The translations under genes and the position numbers were made by a program. Shown piece after piece: positions 49,343 to 63,125 of a DNA stretch of 64,000 nucleotides. Numbering within the stretch: the stretch's first letter is position 1; each line of letters starts with the position of its first letter. This stretch comes from Archegozetes longisetosus (taxonomy: Eukaryota > Arthropoda > Arachnida > Sarcoptiformes > Trhypochthoniidae), in NCBI GenBank assembly GCA_018873245.2, contig JAEMBT020000001.1:6848220-6912219 (forward strand). The letters are read 5' to 3'. The notes below the pieces were generated by a model. The model made no database searches, was not told where the DNA came from, and saw nothing but the letters and a program-made list of their open reading frames with translations.

Positions 49343-49782
49343 CTAGGGAAGAGTGCGATCTGAGGAAGTCAGATCAACATATTTTTGATTTGGCATTAAT
49401 CTATGTCACAATTAGATTGACCAAAACTCAACAATTCGTGCTTATGAGCTCTTGTTTGTCCGCAATCAGCAATATAAAATGCAATCTTTAGCATTGCTTT
49501 GTATGGCAGTAATGCTCATTGGTACCCATATGCATTGAACGCATTGACAAGCATTAAACTGAACAGTGAAGCCAACTTTCTATGGCATAAAGCATAGGCA
49601 TTATATTATACATTGCTGCTGTACAAAGCAATGCTAAGGATTGCACCTTAAATTACCGATTGCGGACAAACGATAGCTCATAAGCACGAATTTGTGAGTT
49701 TTGATCAATCTTATTGTGACATAGATTAATGCCAAATCAAAAATATGTTAATCTGACTTGCTCAGATCGCACCCTTCCCTAG
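49343..49782. mobile_element. Harbinger/Tourist-like foldback MITE with TTA duplication
   Basis: Ends CTAGGGAAGAGTGCGATCTGA and, read inward from the right, CTAGGGAAGGGTGCGATCTGA. TTA flanks both sides (49340-49342 and 49783-49785). The inverted arms extend about 160 bases inward at high identity, and even the centre is partly self-complementary (GCATTGCTTTGTA words). A 3-base TTA duplication fits the PIF/Harbinger superfamily. Length is 440 bases, no coding capacity. Confidence 0.85.
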
Positions 49783-49785
49783 TTA

Positions 49786-52700
49786 GACCTACAGATACGA
49801 CAAATTATTCTATAGATTGCAATCAAGTCTGCGTTGAGTAAAAAGTTTTAGCAACAACTCACAATCATAATGAAATCTAATCACATTTTTCGATTTCCAA
49901 TGTATTTGAAATTTTCAGAAGAAAAATAGGATAATCCGATTATTGTAAATCACTGATCCGGACTGTGATTTTGATTATGTTGAAACAGTATTTGACTTTG
50001 CTGCAGAAGTGTAAACTTCCATTGAGTAATCGTTTAATTTCGGATTGAGGTTAAGGCAAATCTGAGAGCGAAAATATTTTCAGAAAAGCGTTTATCGTTG
50101 GCATTGAATTTGAGCACCATCAACAGCCTTGATATGATTATAATTCGCAATGCTTATCGATCAATAGATAAATTTGAGTTATTTTTCAGGTTTTACCAAA
50201 AACTATGTCTCAAGAATGATCGACTGATGCATAAATAACAATAGATTTAACTCTTACTCCCCGTCTGTTAAAGAGAATAAAGCTAATCAATAATTTTTTC
50301 TGTAAAACATTTTTTAGCTTCCGAATTGTTTTGAGAAGCTTGCATCCTGTTGACAGTGAACTTAAAGAATAAACTGCAAATTTTTAGCCATACAAGTTGC
50401 TTCTCAACCCAAGTATTCACAAGAATAGGGAATAATATGTGACGAAAAACTCGACACAAGTTTTCAAAACTGGACTCTAGAAAGCTATAAATTTCGTATG
50501 ATTTCAGTTCTGATGATTCTGGCGACATTGTTGCACATTGTCTAATGTTGTTGATTGTTACCAATCTTATATATCTATTATAACAATGAATTGATAGACA
50601 TTTTTTTCCTTTGTGCTCTTAAGCTATTTTATTGATCATCAATCTTAGCAGCAGTTGATAGGCTCTGAGAGAATAGTTGTGTGAAATTGAAGAGAAAAAT
50701 AATACTTTAAGAATGATCTAACACTTCTCTCAACGGGACACATCTTCAGGCAATGTTTAGGCTATTTTTCACGATAAACGGATAGACAAAAATGTTAGAT
50801 TTATTTGTTCATCATATCTCTAAATAAACGAAAGTTTTGTTCTATTTAGAAATAAAAGTCGTTAATACTTAAAGTCCTGACAATTTTTCTCTCAACAACA
50901 CTTAACCAGAAAAAAGTATTTCTTTTAAAAAAGCTTTTCTTTTAAAAAATTTTCTCTTAATTTAAAACAAAACAATCATAGGATAAATACTTTTTTCAAC
51001 TTTATCTTTCAAAAAGATAACAATTCTTGTTCTGATTCTCCGAACTGTCATTTTTATAAGAATTGATATCAAAATCTTTTTGGTTAAGTAATAGCGAACA
51101 TAATAATAGGAATTTATTGTATGTATTTATATGTGAGAACAAAACTAAATGCGAGACATGTTAAGTATAGGAATAAAAGACCAGAAAAGAGAATAAGCGG
51201 TGAGAATAAAGTGAAGCATTTATTTCTCTATCTTTACGATTCAATCCTAAGGATTACAAGATGTCAAATACATGTTCTATACATGTGACAAATCATTTTG
51301 GTTGAGAAGATTTCGAGATTAAGAATGAGTCTAACATGTAGGCCATAATATCTCTACAAATAGCCATTAAAAGGCCTGCTGAAAGAATATTTTCGTGTTT
51401 GTTCAATAATCACTCGCTATTCGGTTGCAAATTTATTATTCATAAGTTACTAGAATATCAGCTCATTGCAATTTTCAACAATTCTTAACAGCTTGATCGT
51501 CTCACTTTTATGCTTCAGATCAGATTATGTCTCTCGGTATTTTGTCAATTTTCGCTCTATGTAGTTATGGTCAGCACTCGAGCTTTCCTTTTGATTGTGT
51601 GTAGTCATCAATTTTTAAAGTAAATTATCACAAGTTTCTCAACAAATTTTGAATATATTTTATTAAGATAGAAATAGGTGTACAGGCATACAAATATCTG
51701 ATTACCGGCGTACGGATTTTCTTTTGAACTATATTTATATTAAAATTGACTTGAAACTCTATAGAATAGTAGGCGTTGGTGATGAGGACTACTGTTGTTA
51801 TACATCTAAGTCGTTTCCATGAACGATCATCGTTATTTTGATTGAACTTAACATGCCTATTTGCAAGATAAATAAGTAATGTTTAAAATTTAGACCTTCT
51901 AACAATCTATTTTGGTGATGATGACTTCATGCGGTATTAGAAACTGTCGAATATGAAATTTTCCGCCTATTGATTAAGTGCTAACAATAGATAAATGCAA
52001 TTTTGCTCTTGCTTATACAGCAAATCACTCAAGCGTCGAATGGATGAAAAAATTGTTATTTTTTTATTAATCAAAATTCAAACCACGCTCATCTCTGATA
52101 GAAAATGAGGCATCAAAACTAACATCAATAAGTTTTAATATAGTTTTCCTAAATTGATCACTCAGTCATTTATAACTATAAGCAACAGAAACATAAAAAT
52201 CTTGACCTTTTCTTCAATACTAAAATTTATTTCGTATATCATTAAAAGTTAGAACTGATTTTCCGTTAAAATACTCATTATTTCGCTGTTAAAGATTTTA
52301 CGTGACATTACTATGAGAACAATACCTGAATGAAATCTAGTTAAAATAAAGAAACGATTGACTTCTTCCCACACAATGAATTTCTCGCAACTTCCCAGAA
52401 ATATTTCATTTGCTTTTGGAGTGAAAAAATAAATTACTTTTTTATTAGCGGTTACGTTCAGAGAAGGTTCTCGAGTATTTCTAGGAATTGATTATTACAA
52501 ACATTCAGTAAATATCTTCTTATTTAATATCTATTTATAGTAAGAAAAGTTTGTAAATTCTATCGTTAAGAGACTTTTTCTTCAACTGTCAGTTAGAGAT
52601 AACCTTTTTTATTGTGATTAAGCTTTTATTGTTTCTAAACTCAATAAAATAGGATTCTGACAGAATATTCTTCAAATCCTTGTAACTCATATAATTGTAA

Positions 52701-55700
52701 GACGATTAAGAATACATAAAATTCTTTTATGCTTTTAGTTTCCTAAATTCATATTTCATGCTGAAACAAGTTCTAAGAATGAAATTCTTAAACAAATAAG
52801 ATTATAATAAAGTAAAAAATATTTCAAAACCGAGTTTCTTTGGAGATATCGAAATTTTATTCTTTGGGTAATTTGGTGAGAAATCGACAGTTAACAAAGT
52901 TTTTACCCAACAGAAGAAAACCTAAATTCACCTCAAATAACTTGAATGAATAGGAAATCACGTAAACCTATCAGTATATAAATAGTATTAAAGCATAGTT
53001 TTGTTGACGTAAAAACGATGGTCTTTTGTAAGTTATGAGTACCAGCAGTAGGTTTCGATTTAGCTACTATTACTTCATGTTTTCTCTTGACTTATCTCCA
53101 CATGAGATTTCATTTCGATTCCTATTCTATACCACAGTCCACTTTTACTTATATTCTGTTAACCACAATAAGATTTCCACAAAATAACTTTATTAATAAC
53201 TAATTCATAGAAAAACCCCAAAAACCCATTACTTTCTCACACAAAAGACAACAACTCTTCGAGTGATAAAGGGCATTTTGGTCAGCATCCAAACCAAACA
53301 TGTTTCTATGTATTCAATAATTTATTTTCAATTTTTGTTCTTTTCAATACGTTTTGCTTTACATTTTATCTCTACTTTTGTGCACTAGCACAAGAATAAT
53401 CCTTATATGATTTTGATTTGATTTATTCTCATTGATTGTTTGTGAATCTCGTCATATCAGCATATAAGACTTGTATGAGATATGAAATATTATATATATT
53501 TTATGTGTTCACAATTCATAAGATTAAAGGAGAAAACGTGTCAGAAGTTCGCCTTGTCAGCAATGGGAGACAGAAACTAAACAAAATTCAAAGTACAAGT
53601 CAAATTTATGTATAATTAGCTAAAATACTTATCACAATTGTATAGAAAATCATTTCCATCAAAGTTAGCTTTGATTTTGTTTTGTTTGCCCAAATACTTG
53701 TTCTAAACATTTTTCTGAACTTTTTAATTCTTTATTGGATAATCACTTATTAAAAACTTAGCCGATATTAAGAATTTTGCATATTTTTTCAACAGACTTT
53801 CGATGCATAAAGTATTGAAGATTTTTCTTAAGCTGTGATAAGATTTATGTGAAAAACAGAATTAAAGTTATGAAATGCGACTTCAAGTGAATTCATTGCA
53901 TCATTTCGAAAGTCCGATAAGAAAGTGAAACACTTTCAGAGCATTTATTCCCCTTAATGAATAAACTCATAAGTGTTTATATACTTTCAAAGTTAAGTTA
54001 TGAAATGCTCTCTTAATACTAAAGTGAAGGACTTTTTCTATGAACATCTTCAAAGATTTCAATAATGTGTTGAGAAAAATTTGAGAATATATTGAAGTTT
54101 TGTGAGTTTTTATGGACAAAAAAGTTTTCATATAAGTTAACTTTGATTTTTAGATGAAGAATTTCTTATATTTTTTAAGCCTAGAACATCGATATTGAAA
54201 AAAAGATAAAAATATTCTAAAGTAATCAAACATTTTGCTAAAGTATTTCTTTATTAATATTAAAAAATTGCACTAAGTTATAAATTCTTTCGCATGCTTT
54301 CAATATCTGAAAAAAGTGTTACAACGTTTCGCTTACAAAATAAGATGATTTGTTACGACTTTAGTGAATTTTAGATAAAAAGCTTCATCAATGAATTCAT
54401 GAATGAAAAGAGCATATTATAGCCTCAAATATGTATTTTTCATGTTAAACAGTTAAGGAAATATTAAGAGTGAACTTCACTTATGAAGTAACATATGATG
54501 GATAACAATATCTATCATTAATTTATATAACTTTCAGAGTCTGATGGCTATTATTAATCAAATGATTGATAGACATAATACACTTGTAGTCAATTGGATG
54601 TACAAATTATGTTAATCTGTATTTGTTGAGAGGGATTTATTTGTTTGTTATTTTATCTATAGCTCATTCAAATACTTTATTTCACTTTTACTGAGTGTTA
54701 GTATTTGTTTCCGATAAAAGTAGTGCCGAAGTTCTTTTGGTTGTTTGAGAAAGTGAAAGAATCAACATTATAGAACTCTAGCTGTATATACCATCGCTTA
54801 GAAAGTTATCAAACTTCATTTCTTTGAGCCTCAGATTTGGAGCTTTTCTGAAAAGTAGTTGGAATATCTTTAAGCTATATAGAATATTTTTAAGCTTCAG
54901 ATTAAGTTTTGATTATTCTAAAAGCAGCTCAGTATATATAGCTTTTAGAATTGCAGACCAAGCCAGCTTTTCAGAAAATTTAATTCAATTAACTGTTTGA
55001 GCTCGAGATTTACATTTGATTGTTCGCAAATTCTCTACTAGAGTAGAAAAATTTTCAATCAACGAAAATAGAATTTTCAATAGCCAACTAATGCGATCAA
55101 GAATTAAGATTCTTTCAAACTTTTCTCTTTCATTCTAGCAGTAAATTCCAACTTTTAAAACATGCAAATATTGGTTTATTGATAGAAACTTTAGATAAAA
55201 TTTTCAGCAAAACTTTTACACTCAATGGCCAAACACTTTCAAAGCATCAAATTTTGAGGTTATTTATCATCAAATCTGATCTTAATTTTGAATGTATTAA
55301 AAGAAAATTTACATATTCTAACATTTTATAAATAGATTAAACATAAGCCATATGTTGTTCAAAATAGATCGATATTCACAGAAATTATGCCAAAATATTG
55401 AATAGACAACAGTCCAATCAATAGAAGAATATTTTTACTAAACCGATACAACTCTATATCAAAAATAAAAGTGTAGAAAAACACAACTTTCTATAAATTG
55501 ATTTAATTTACTTCTAAACAAATACTCATCTATAGAAGTGGTTCTCAAGATAAGAAATTGATAATAAATTTCAATAAGAAAATATCTAATATTTACCAAT
55601 AGAAAATTCTTAAATCTATGAGAAAATAACTTTGATTTATAGCCCTTAAACTGACACAAACTTTTGCTATCAGTAGTACTTACTTTTTGGTGAATATTTT

Positions 55701-56390
55701 CTTTTGTCAATCTCTAACACATAAACACAATACTATATTATTCTTCAATCAAATAACAATATGTCAAAAGCACACTCTATTTTGATAAGAATATTTTTTA
55801 TTAAACTTTCGGAAAATCCTTTGCCCTTCTCTCATGAGTGAAAAAAGTAGTCAAGTTTCAAAAATAGAGGAATAAATCAACTTTTCAATACTATCAAGAC
55901 CTATATGTATGCATATGAAAACATAATCCAAGATAGCGACAAGAAATGGCCATTGCTATATCAGCCTGCAGGTAATGCGCATCAATATTTTATCCAATCT
56001 GAATTATAATTTATTTTAATTGCTATATTGAATGTTGTATAAGTTTGTCAAAATGTTCAATACTATGAACCGATAGAAGAATGTCATAACGACACAACAC
56101 TTCTGGTTGCTATCCCTGATGATTGAGATTCTGGATGTATATTAAATAGGTTTATTGTTGATCTAATATTGAATAATATAAGAATGTTTCCTTGCTGTTA
56201 AGAACAGGAAATATTTTGATAAACTTGCTTTTGAAAATCCATATTATACAATATTCTGAGGCCTTGGTAGTGATTATTAGAAGTAACTTCAGAAGAGAAA
56301 ATAAAATCCAAACCAATAGTTGTTTAGGAAAAACACTTAAAAACAAATGTCATTAAATGTGATAATAAAAAGCTGTCGAATTTCTCATTT
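49786..56390. other. 6.6 kb gene-free AT-rich stretch
   Basis: No ORF above 93 codons and none with a recognisable domain. It could be intergenic or part of a very large intron of a gene outside the window. Confidence 0.45.
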
Positions 56391-56409
56391 CTCTCTCTCT
56401 CTCTCTCTC
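56391..56409. repeat. (CT)n microsatellite
   Basis: About 19 bases of CT repeat. Confidence 0.9.
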
Positions 56410-57098
56410 ATAAAAAATTACAGTGAAATTCATTTTATTTCCAGATATCTCGAGAAATAAAAGTTCGATAACTGCTAGTTTAGACACATATTTCATGAAC
56501 ATTTTTAGTAGATATGACGCCATAAAGGGCTGCAGAACCAAACTGAATCTGATTTGGAAATTAAGAGAACCATTGAGTGATGTTTGCAATAAAGCGTTTC
56601 CTTAACAAGTTTGAAGAATAGCATGCATTGAATGAATAGTTAGGATATTGTCATAAAGTATGTTTAGTTTAGTCAATAATCGGACTGCAATTGAATGGAG
56701 ATCTAATGAAATGATTGAAGAGCTAGTAATTCACTGTTTCGAATGCTATAACTGAAAAAATATTTTCAGTTGTTAGGCACTTATTCTTAATAGAGATTTA
56801 GTTATGAAGTTTTATCTGAATCTCCTCTCAGACCAGAATTTCAATTATAATAAACACAAATCAACAGAAATGTCATAAACAGTTGTGTTTAATGGAAGAA
56901 TTACTGGCTTTTTATAAGCTTTTCTACATGTACTGCTACTTAAAACTTATAGAAATAGAGCTCTTGTTGAATATCTGAACTACTTCTAATGAAGCGATTG
57001 CTATTGATTTTGGTTAAAAACTTCTATAGACTTTACGGTGTCTTTAAGAAAACAGAAAATCTTCATTAAATAAGGGAAAAGTGAGCTCAAGTCTCATA

Positions 57099-57113
57099 TC
57101 TCTCTCTCTCTCT
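57099..57113. repeat. short (CT)n tract
   Basis: About 15 bases of CT repeat. Confidence 0.85.
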
Positions 57114-57727
57114 GTATACAAAATAATTACTATCAGGTGTTTGTGAGTAAATGTCAAACAAATGTCTAATTATAAGCTATTAACTGAATCCTAAACTTAC
57201 GACTGAATGAACTTTAACCAAATGTGTTTCGTCTCATTAGAGAAAACATTTAGAATTAAGAAAACCTAAACCTTTGTCTAAATGTTGGTTAGATCTAATT
57301 TTTATCTAACCGTTACAATACAGAACAATTTTTTAAGATCTTAGGCCTCAGAACATCTATAAAGATAAAATGGATAAATTTCAGATCATTCCAGAGACAA
57401 TGGTTTTGTAATCCTAGCATTTTGTAGAAAATCTCCTAAAAGATTAGGTGGAAATAATTGAGGACATTTTACAATTTTCTGAAAGAGCCAAATGTTTTAA
57501 TGCTATGAAGTTTCAATCAACAAATCAGGTTTAGGCCATAAGTAGAGGAATAACTTTATACTTATTAGGACAGAATAAGATTTACTAAAATCTTACAGTT
57601 CCCTAAGTGTTTAAGAACATATTTCAGTTGAACTGATATGAATAGAAAATTCAATTCTGAAAGTGATACCGAAATAGATTCACAATTAGGAATCATTTAA
57701 GAAATTGAGCAAGACTCTTTTGAAGTT

Positions 57728-57896
57728 CCTCAGAAGAGATTCTTTTATCTTTGGGCGGCTAGTCTTGACCTGAGTATTTAACAAGTAGTCAAAAAGTGAA
57801 CATTTAGCGCATGTATTGAAAAAACAACTTTAAAGAAATAATCAACACGTTGTCCAATAGTCGCCCAGAGATAAAAGGACCTCTTTCACTTCTCTT
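57728..57896. repeat. imperfect inverted repeat, possible MITE
   Basis: Left arm 57728-57769 and right arm 57849-57896 share CTTTTATCT.TGGGCG.CTA in opposite orientation. No target duplication identified. Confidence 0.45.
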
Positions 57897-60800
57897 CCCA
57901 AATAAAGACGTATTATGATTTTATATTGATGTTAGTAAAAATTGATCTATTAAAGGATTACAGTTCTCAAAACATTTTATCATAATTGATATGAACGATT
58001 TCAATTCAGCCCCTCTAAGCCCCTTTAAGAATGATAGAAACAATTGAAACTCATTAAAACTTGTTAAAAGTTGGGAATCGTTCTAAATTTGAAACTTTGT
58101 TTTATTTATACTTTGGAAACCATGGATTTATATACTGATAGAATATATTTTTCTGTCCTTTTATACGATACTTATCATTAGAACATAAACAATTGGTCGG
58201 ATTAGCGCTATCAAGTCCTATCTCTAGTTGAAATAACATTAAAGATAGCATTTTAGAGCAGTCATCCGACAAATTGTCAAATCAAATAGAGATAAACCAA
58301 ATAAATAAGAACATCACTAATCAAAATGCTCTAAGTATAAACATACAAACATTATTAATATGACATTGGTTTTATCCATATTTACAACAAACAAAGACTG
58401 ATAAACGTTAAACGACTCCAGAGAAAATCTCATAAATGTGAACCTCTTTACGAGTATTAAATAAGAATAAGCTCAAGAACAGCAATGTTAAGCATTTTTT
58501 TTACTTTCATTCAATGAGAACAGCATTTATACAAGTCTTTCAAAGAATACTTATCTTGTATGAGATTATTACATATAAGAAACTTATTCTACTTAATAGT
58601 ATTTTAGTTAACGACTATCTTCTTATATGACTATAACGTCTCGAAAAATGAATTGATTATAGCTTATGATAAACTACCGCTATTTCGGTCACATTTCTCC
58701 TATGTTTAAGTAAAGAAAACTGATCTTAAGACTATCATAGACCTTAAGGCGCGTTTATTTTCAGAACTTTATTAACTCATCAATTTGTTTTCTATATCAA
58801 TATTGTTAAGGCGTTCGAGACTTAACAGCATTGATGTTATTAATAATTCCTTATTTTTTCCCTTTTTTTCACTCAACTCTATCCGATTTTGAGGCAATTT
58901 GGGTGACATTCCACTCATAAGTTATCACATTCTTGTACATAATTTTATAAATTCTTATTGAATTCCAAGCTCAAGTATATGACATAAGTTTATCTCATGT
59001 TCTATTAGATGACATCGAGTTTTTCCAGTTAAGTCTAATATGCTCTATGCCTTGTTATACTACTCAAGCAATTGATTATTCTTCTATAAATATACTTATT
59101 CTTGTTCTGTAATCAAATTTGAGAGTTTAGTTCCAAAAGATAATACTTTCTTTTAATTACTCATCAAATCAGTTACCAGATAGGAGTTGGTAGGCCTCAA
59201 CTTCAATCCTATTAACTTTTTTGGAGAGGACTAATAAACTACAAATTTTCGATTCTGGCAAAAAATACTTTCATCAAGATTGAGTTATTTTTTCAAGTGG
59301 TAACTGTTTCTGATATTATGGATTTTTACTCTAAGAAACTTTTAGAATTGAACGCTTGAGAGCAGTAAATATCAAATATAAGTGTTTCAGACACTAAATG
59401 GATTATCTTATTGTCAATTTAGTTTGATTGGTCGCAAAGCTGTAATTCTTTTTATAGCTTCAACAAAATAAGCCTATTGAAATTCAAAACAATTTGATCT
59501 AATGTTTTGTTCACATGTCATAAATTCTTATTTCAAGGAAATCAGTAACAGATCTCACGTTTAAAATGTATTGATCTTAAATTTTCTTAAGGAAAAGGTA
59601 ATGAAAACGGATATTGAAAACAGATATTTTTGAGTTTGGAAAGATCTAATATTGCGTATTTGAGTACTTTTACATTTAAGTAAAAGGTTTTATTGGATAT
59701 TTTGTTCTGAAGCGTAGCTTGCTATAAAATGATTATTAGGCTTATGCAAAATATGCACTTATTGATCATATTGAATGACTGGTTTCTGTGGTTTAATAGC
59801 TTTAAGAACAAGAAAACTAGTTCTTAGCGCTTATAAATATTTTAAATGTGTAAATCTTGCACAAATTTTATTCAAAAATTGAAAGAAAACTTGAGATATA
59901 TTTTCATATTTCAAATTATTTAAACATAAATTACTTTTTTCCTCTAGTCTTGAGATCATTTTCTAATTTCTGTTTCTTTTTTCTTAATTAACTCTTAAGA
60001 AGAAAAAACGTTTTGCTGCCCCAACAAACCAATTTGACATAATTTATTTGAAAAAATAATTACCTAAGAAATAAATTTAAGTTTATGAAAGAAACAGTTA
60101 TCAATCAATTTGAAAGTCAACTCTTACTTTATAGAGTATTCATAAGTTATCGAATTTTCTAACTTTTGAATGAGTTACAAGTATAACTTTTAAAGTACAT
60201 TTCAATATTCGAATAACTATATCAACTATGAACATAATATTATCATATATTCAGAAATTCAAAAATCATTTCATTTCCAGTTCTTATGGATGTTCACTGC
60301 ATTGAAAATCAATCAATTTTCTTTTTTCCTAGCCAAAATTGATTAGGTTATTAGTTTCACTTTGTTATCTATGTAACAAAGTCATTATTTGTCTGTTTGT
60401 CTATCTGTCCACTGCTCTATAAGTTATAGACCATAACTCAAGATCTGTGTTATAGAAGCTTAAAAGTGGTATCGTAGGGATCAATATGATCTATGAGCTC
60501 GATTAGGCTTTTTCATGACCGAGGGTGGCCAGCAGCTATTTCGGCAAAAACAAATCTGCTACTAGCTATTGACGGATTCTTCTACTAAGTTTCGACAAAT
60601 TCAAAGGTTAAGTTGTTCTGGTAATTATAAAATCAAGTCAGCATTTTTATTGAAAGACTATTTTTTATTTGAAGTCTTGAAAAAATTCATAGTTTAGGGC
60701 TCGAAAATATCAAACCAATTATTTAATGTCAATAACAGAGATAATTCTAAAATAATCATTGAAAAGTTAAAAATAAAAAATTTTCTGCAACTGAAAACTA

Positions 60801-61377
60801 GACTTGAAATAAAAGTTGACATGATTTTGAGAACTGAGTTCAGTCAATGGTTTCAATCGTCAAAAAACAATTTATTAACTCAAGAGAAATACAGTATTGA
60901 CAGGACTGCAAATAACATCTCAATTACAGCTTTAATACTCTTATAAACTCAAACTTTAAGCTATACTTAAACACTTTTTTGAAAAGTCAGCCAAAAATTG
61001 TTGTTCAAATGCTGACGAAGAAAAATGGTATTGAATAAAGAAAAATAAGAGAGTGGACTTGACTTTCACTTGTTTTTCAATACTTTGATTGAAAAACTTT
61101 TTGTGTCACATTTAAGACTATTGCCATTTTTTCTTTAGTACAGTCCTTAGTACTTATTGGACATCAATCTTATTTAAACTACTAATGTTGTTAAACGAAA
61201 ATTTTATTTTTATCAGAAATTTAATAAACTTCTAGTATTTTTCATCACTTCTTATTACTTCTGTTTACTCGCTATTATTAATTTTATTGATATTTATGGA
61301 ATATTTAAGTCTTTATCTTCAACGACAAGGATATATATTGGATCAAAGTTGAACTGATATTGAATTTCTTGCCTATA
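57897..61377. other. gene-free AT-rich stretch
   Basis: No supported gene. A slightly GC-richer patch with GTCTGT words at 60385-60560 may be an unclassified repeat. Confidence 0.45.
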
Positions 61378-61547
61378 CAGTAAAACTTCGATATAACAAA
61401 GTCCTCGACAGCAAATCCTCTACATATCAAGTTTTGATTCAAAACTCTTTTGATTTAATGCATTTCCGATTCAAAGGATTTTCGATATTGTGGAATAAAT
61501 AATTGTACGGTTCCTTTAATAAATTTTGTTACAACAAGATTCCACTG
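61378..61547. mobile_element. pogo-like MITE, about 170 bases
   Basis: Left end CAGTAAAACTTCGATATAAC after TA (61376-61377). The right end read inward is CAGTGGAATCTTGTTGTAAC, at 61547. Same end class as the elements at 4677 and 9208. A TA after the right end is not exact. Confidence 0.65.
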
Positions 61548-62914
61548 AATAAAATCAGCTTGAAATCCCAATCAACTTCAAAAGTAAATCATTGAAAAAT
61601 ATTTTATTTAATCCATTCTAATACAATAAATATTATGTGACTATATACAAGAAATCCATTTTCTTCTAATAGAGTAGCTGATTATTCAAACATTGACTCA
61701 AGTGCATCAGAAATTGAAAGTGTGAACCTAACAGTATCTACAATATATGAACTCTCGCTTAGGTTTGTATACTTTGGCTTAAATTATCATAAATTTTGGA
61801 TTCCGCAAAAATCACAGCTTGAGTTCAGTGTCACTCAAAATATTAAGGATCTCACAGAAATTGATATATTCTGACATTAGACCAATGTGAGGTCTGCAAC
61901 AAAGTTCATATGAGTAAGATTAGAGAGAGTTCATTTTGGAATCATTCCATATTTGATAGCCGCATTAATTATTATATTTTGCTACAATGTTACTATGATA
62001 ACTCCAAATAAAACTTATCAAGATTATTTTTAATTGCAAATTAACTCTATTGCTGCTTGAATTAAAAAAGATTGTGATTACAGCCATAGTCATCGGTGGA
62101 GGGGGACTGAATGGCTATAACCAAGCCAGAAATTTTCCAAAACTCAAGTGTAGTAGTAAATACTGAATAGAATTCCTACAAAAATTTTGGAACCGTGTTT
62201 ATTTGATGCATCTATCAATTGCTTACTTTTGAGCATTCATGAAAAACTTGAGAGTCAATTGACAAGAATTTCAATGGGGAGTAATTACTTTCCGTCCTAT
62301 ATCTGAACATTTCCTTCCGGACTCTTCAGAGCAAAAATTCTAGCTACAGGACTGATCATAGTAAAAGCCAATCAGATGAAATATTACCAAACAATTATAA
62401 AAATATTCGAACAGAATGATTACAATTCACTTAGAATTTAGTAATATTCTGGATCTCTTGAATGAAAAAATTGAATTTCTAAGACATTCTCGACTGACGA
62501 GCAGAAAATGTTTAGAGAAATAAAACTAGAAATAGAATCAGAAATGAAATAGATATGAAAAAATTCCACATATATTAGTATTTGCCAAATAAAAAATGTT
62601 TTTCATCACAAAGCTTAGACTTAAGCCGAGCTAACCTTATGAGATTTTCCAAAAGTATATTCACTTTGAAAGTTATGAAAATTCGTTCGATAAAAGATGA
62701 ATTTTTAAAAATTGTTACATACATCGATATTAGTTCTTATGACAGGAAGGAAAGACTGAAGCGTTAGCAAGACAATTCCAACAAAAACGAAACAATTCAT
62801 TCTTCAATTATTTGAAACAAAATAATCAAATATTTACAGTTCATAAAGTTGTTTAAAAGTCACAAAACTAAGAACCAAATACTAATCAAATACTCTTGGA
62901 AGCTAAATGATTGT
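61548..62914. other. gene-free stretch
   Basis: No domain recognised. A 61-codon plus ORF at 62582-62767 has no supporting signal. Confidence 0.45.
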
Positions 62915-63125
62915 TGACAGCAACCAGAAGTGATGTGTTGATGTGGGATGCTTCCCATCAGACCACAATATATCTGAGACCAAATTAAGAAAGTTATAGA
63001 ATGCTCAGCATATTAGTAGTAAATTAGAAAAAACAAAATTTGGCGGCAAATTTATTTGCATCATAGGGGGTTAGGCATAGCAACGACCTTAATTCGTGTT
63101 GCTAGCCACGATTATTCACTTTTAA
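62915..63125 (+). repeat. dispersed repeat, copy 2
   Basis: Direct-orientation relative of 36340-36545, with shared blocks around AGACCA.AATATA and GCATAGCAACRAC. Divergent. Confidence 0.6.

Noticed and set aside
60360-60560. GTCTGT-rich, slightly GC-richer patch
   Set aside because: No ends, duplication or second copy in the window, so it cannot be called an element.
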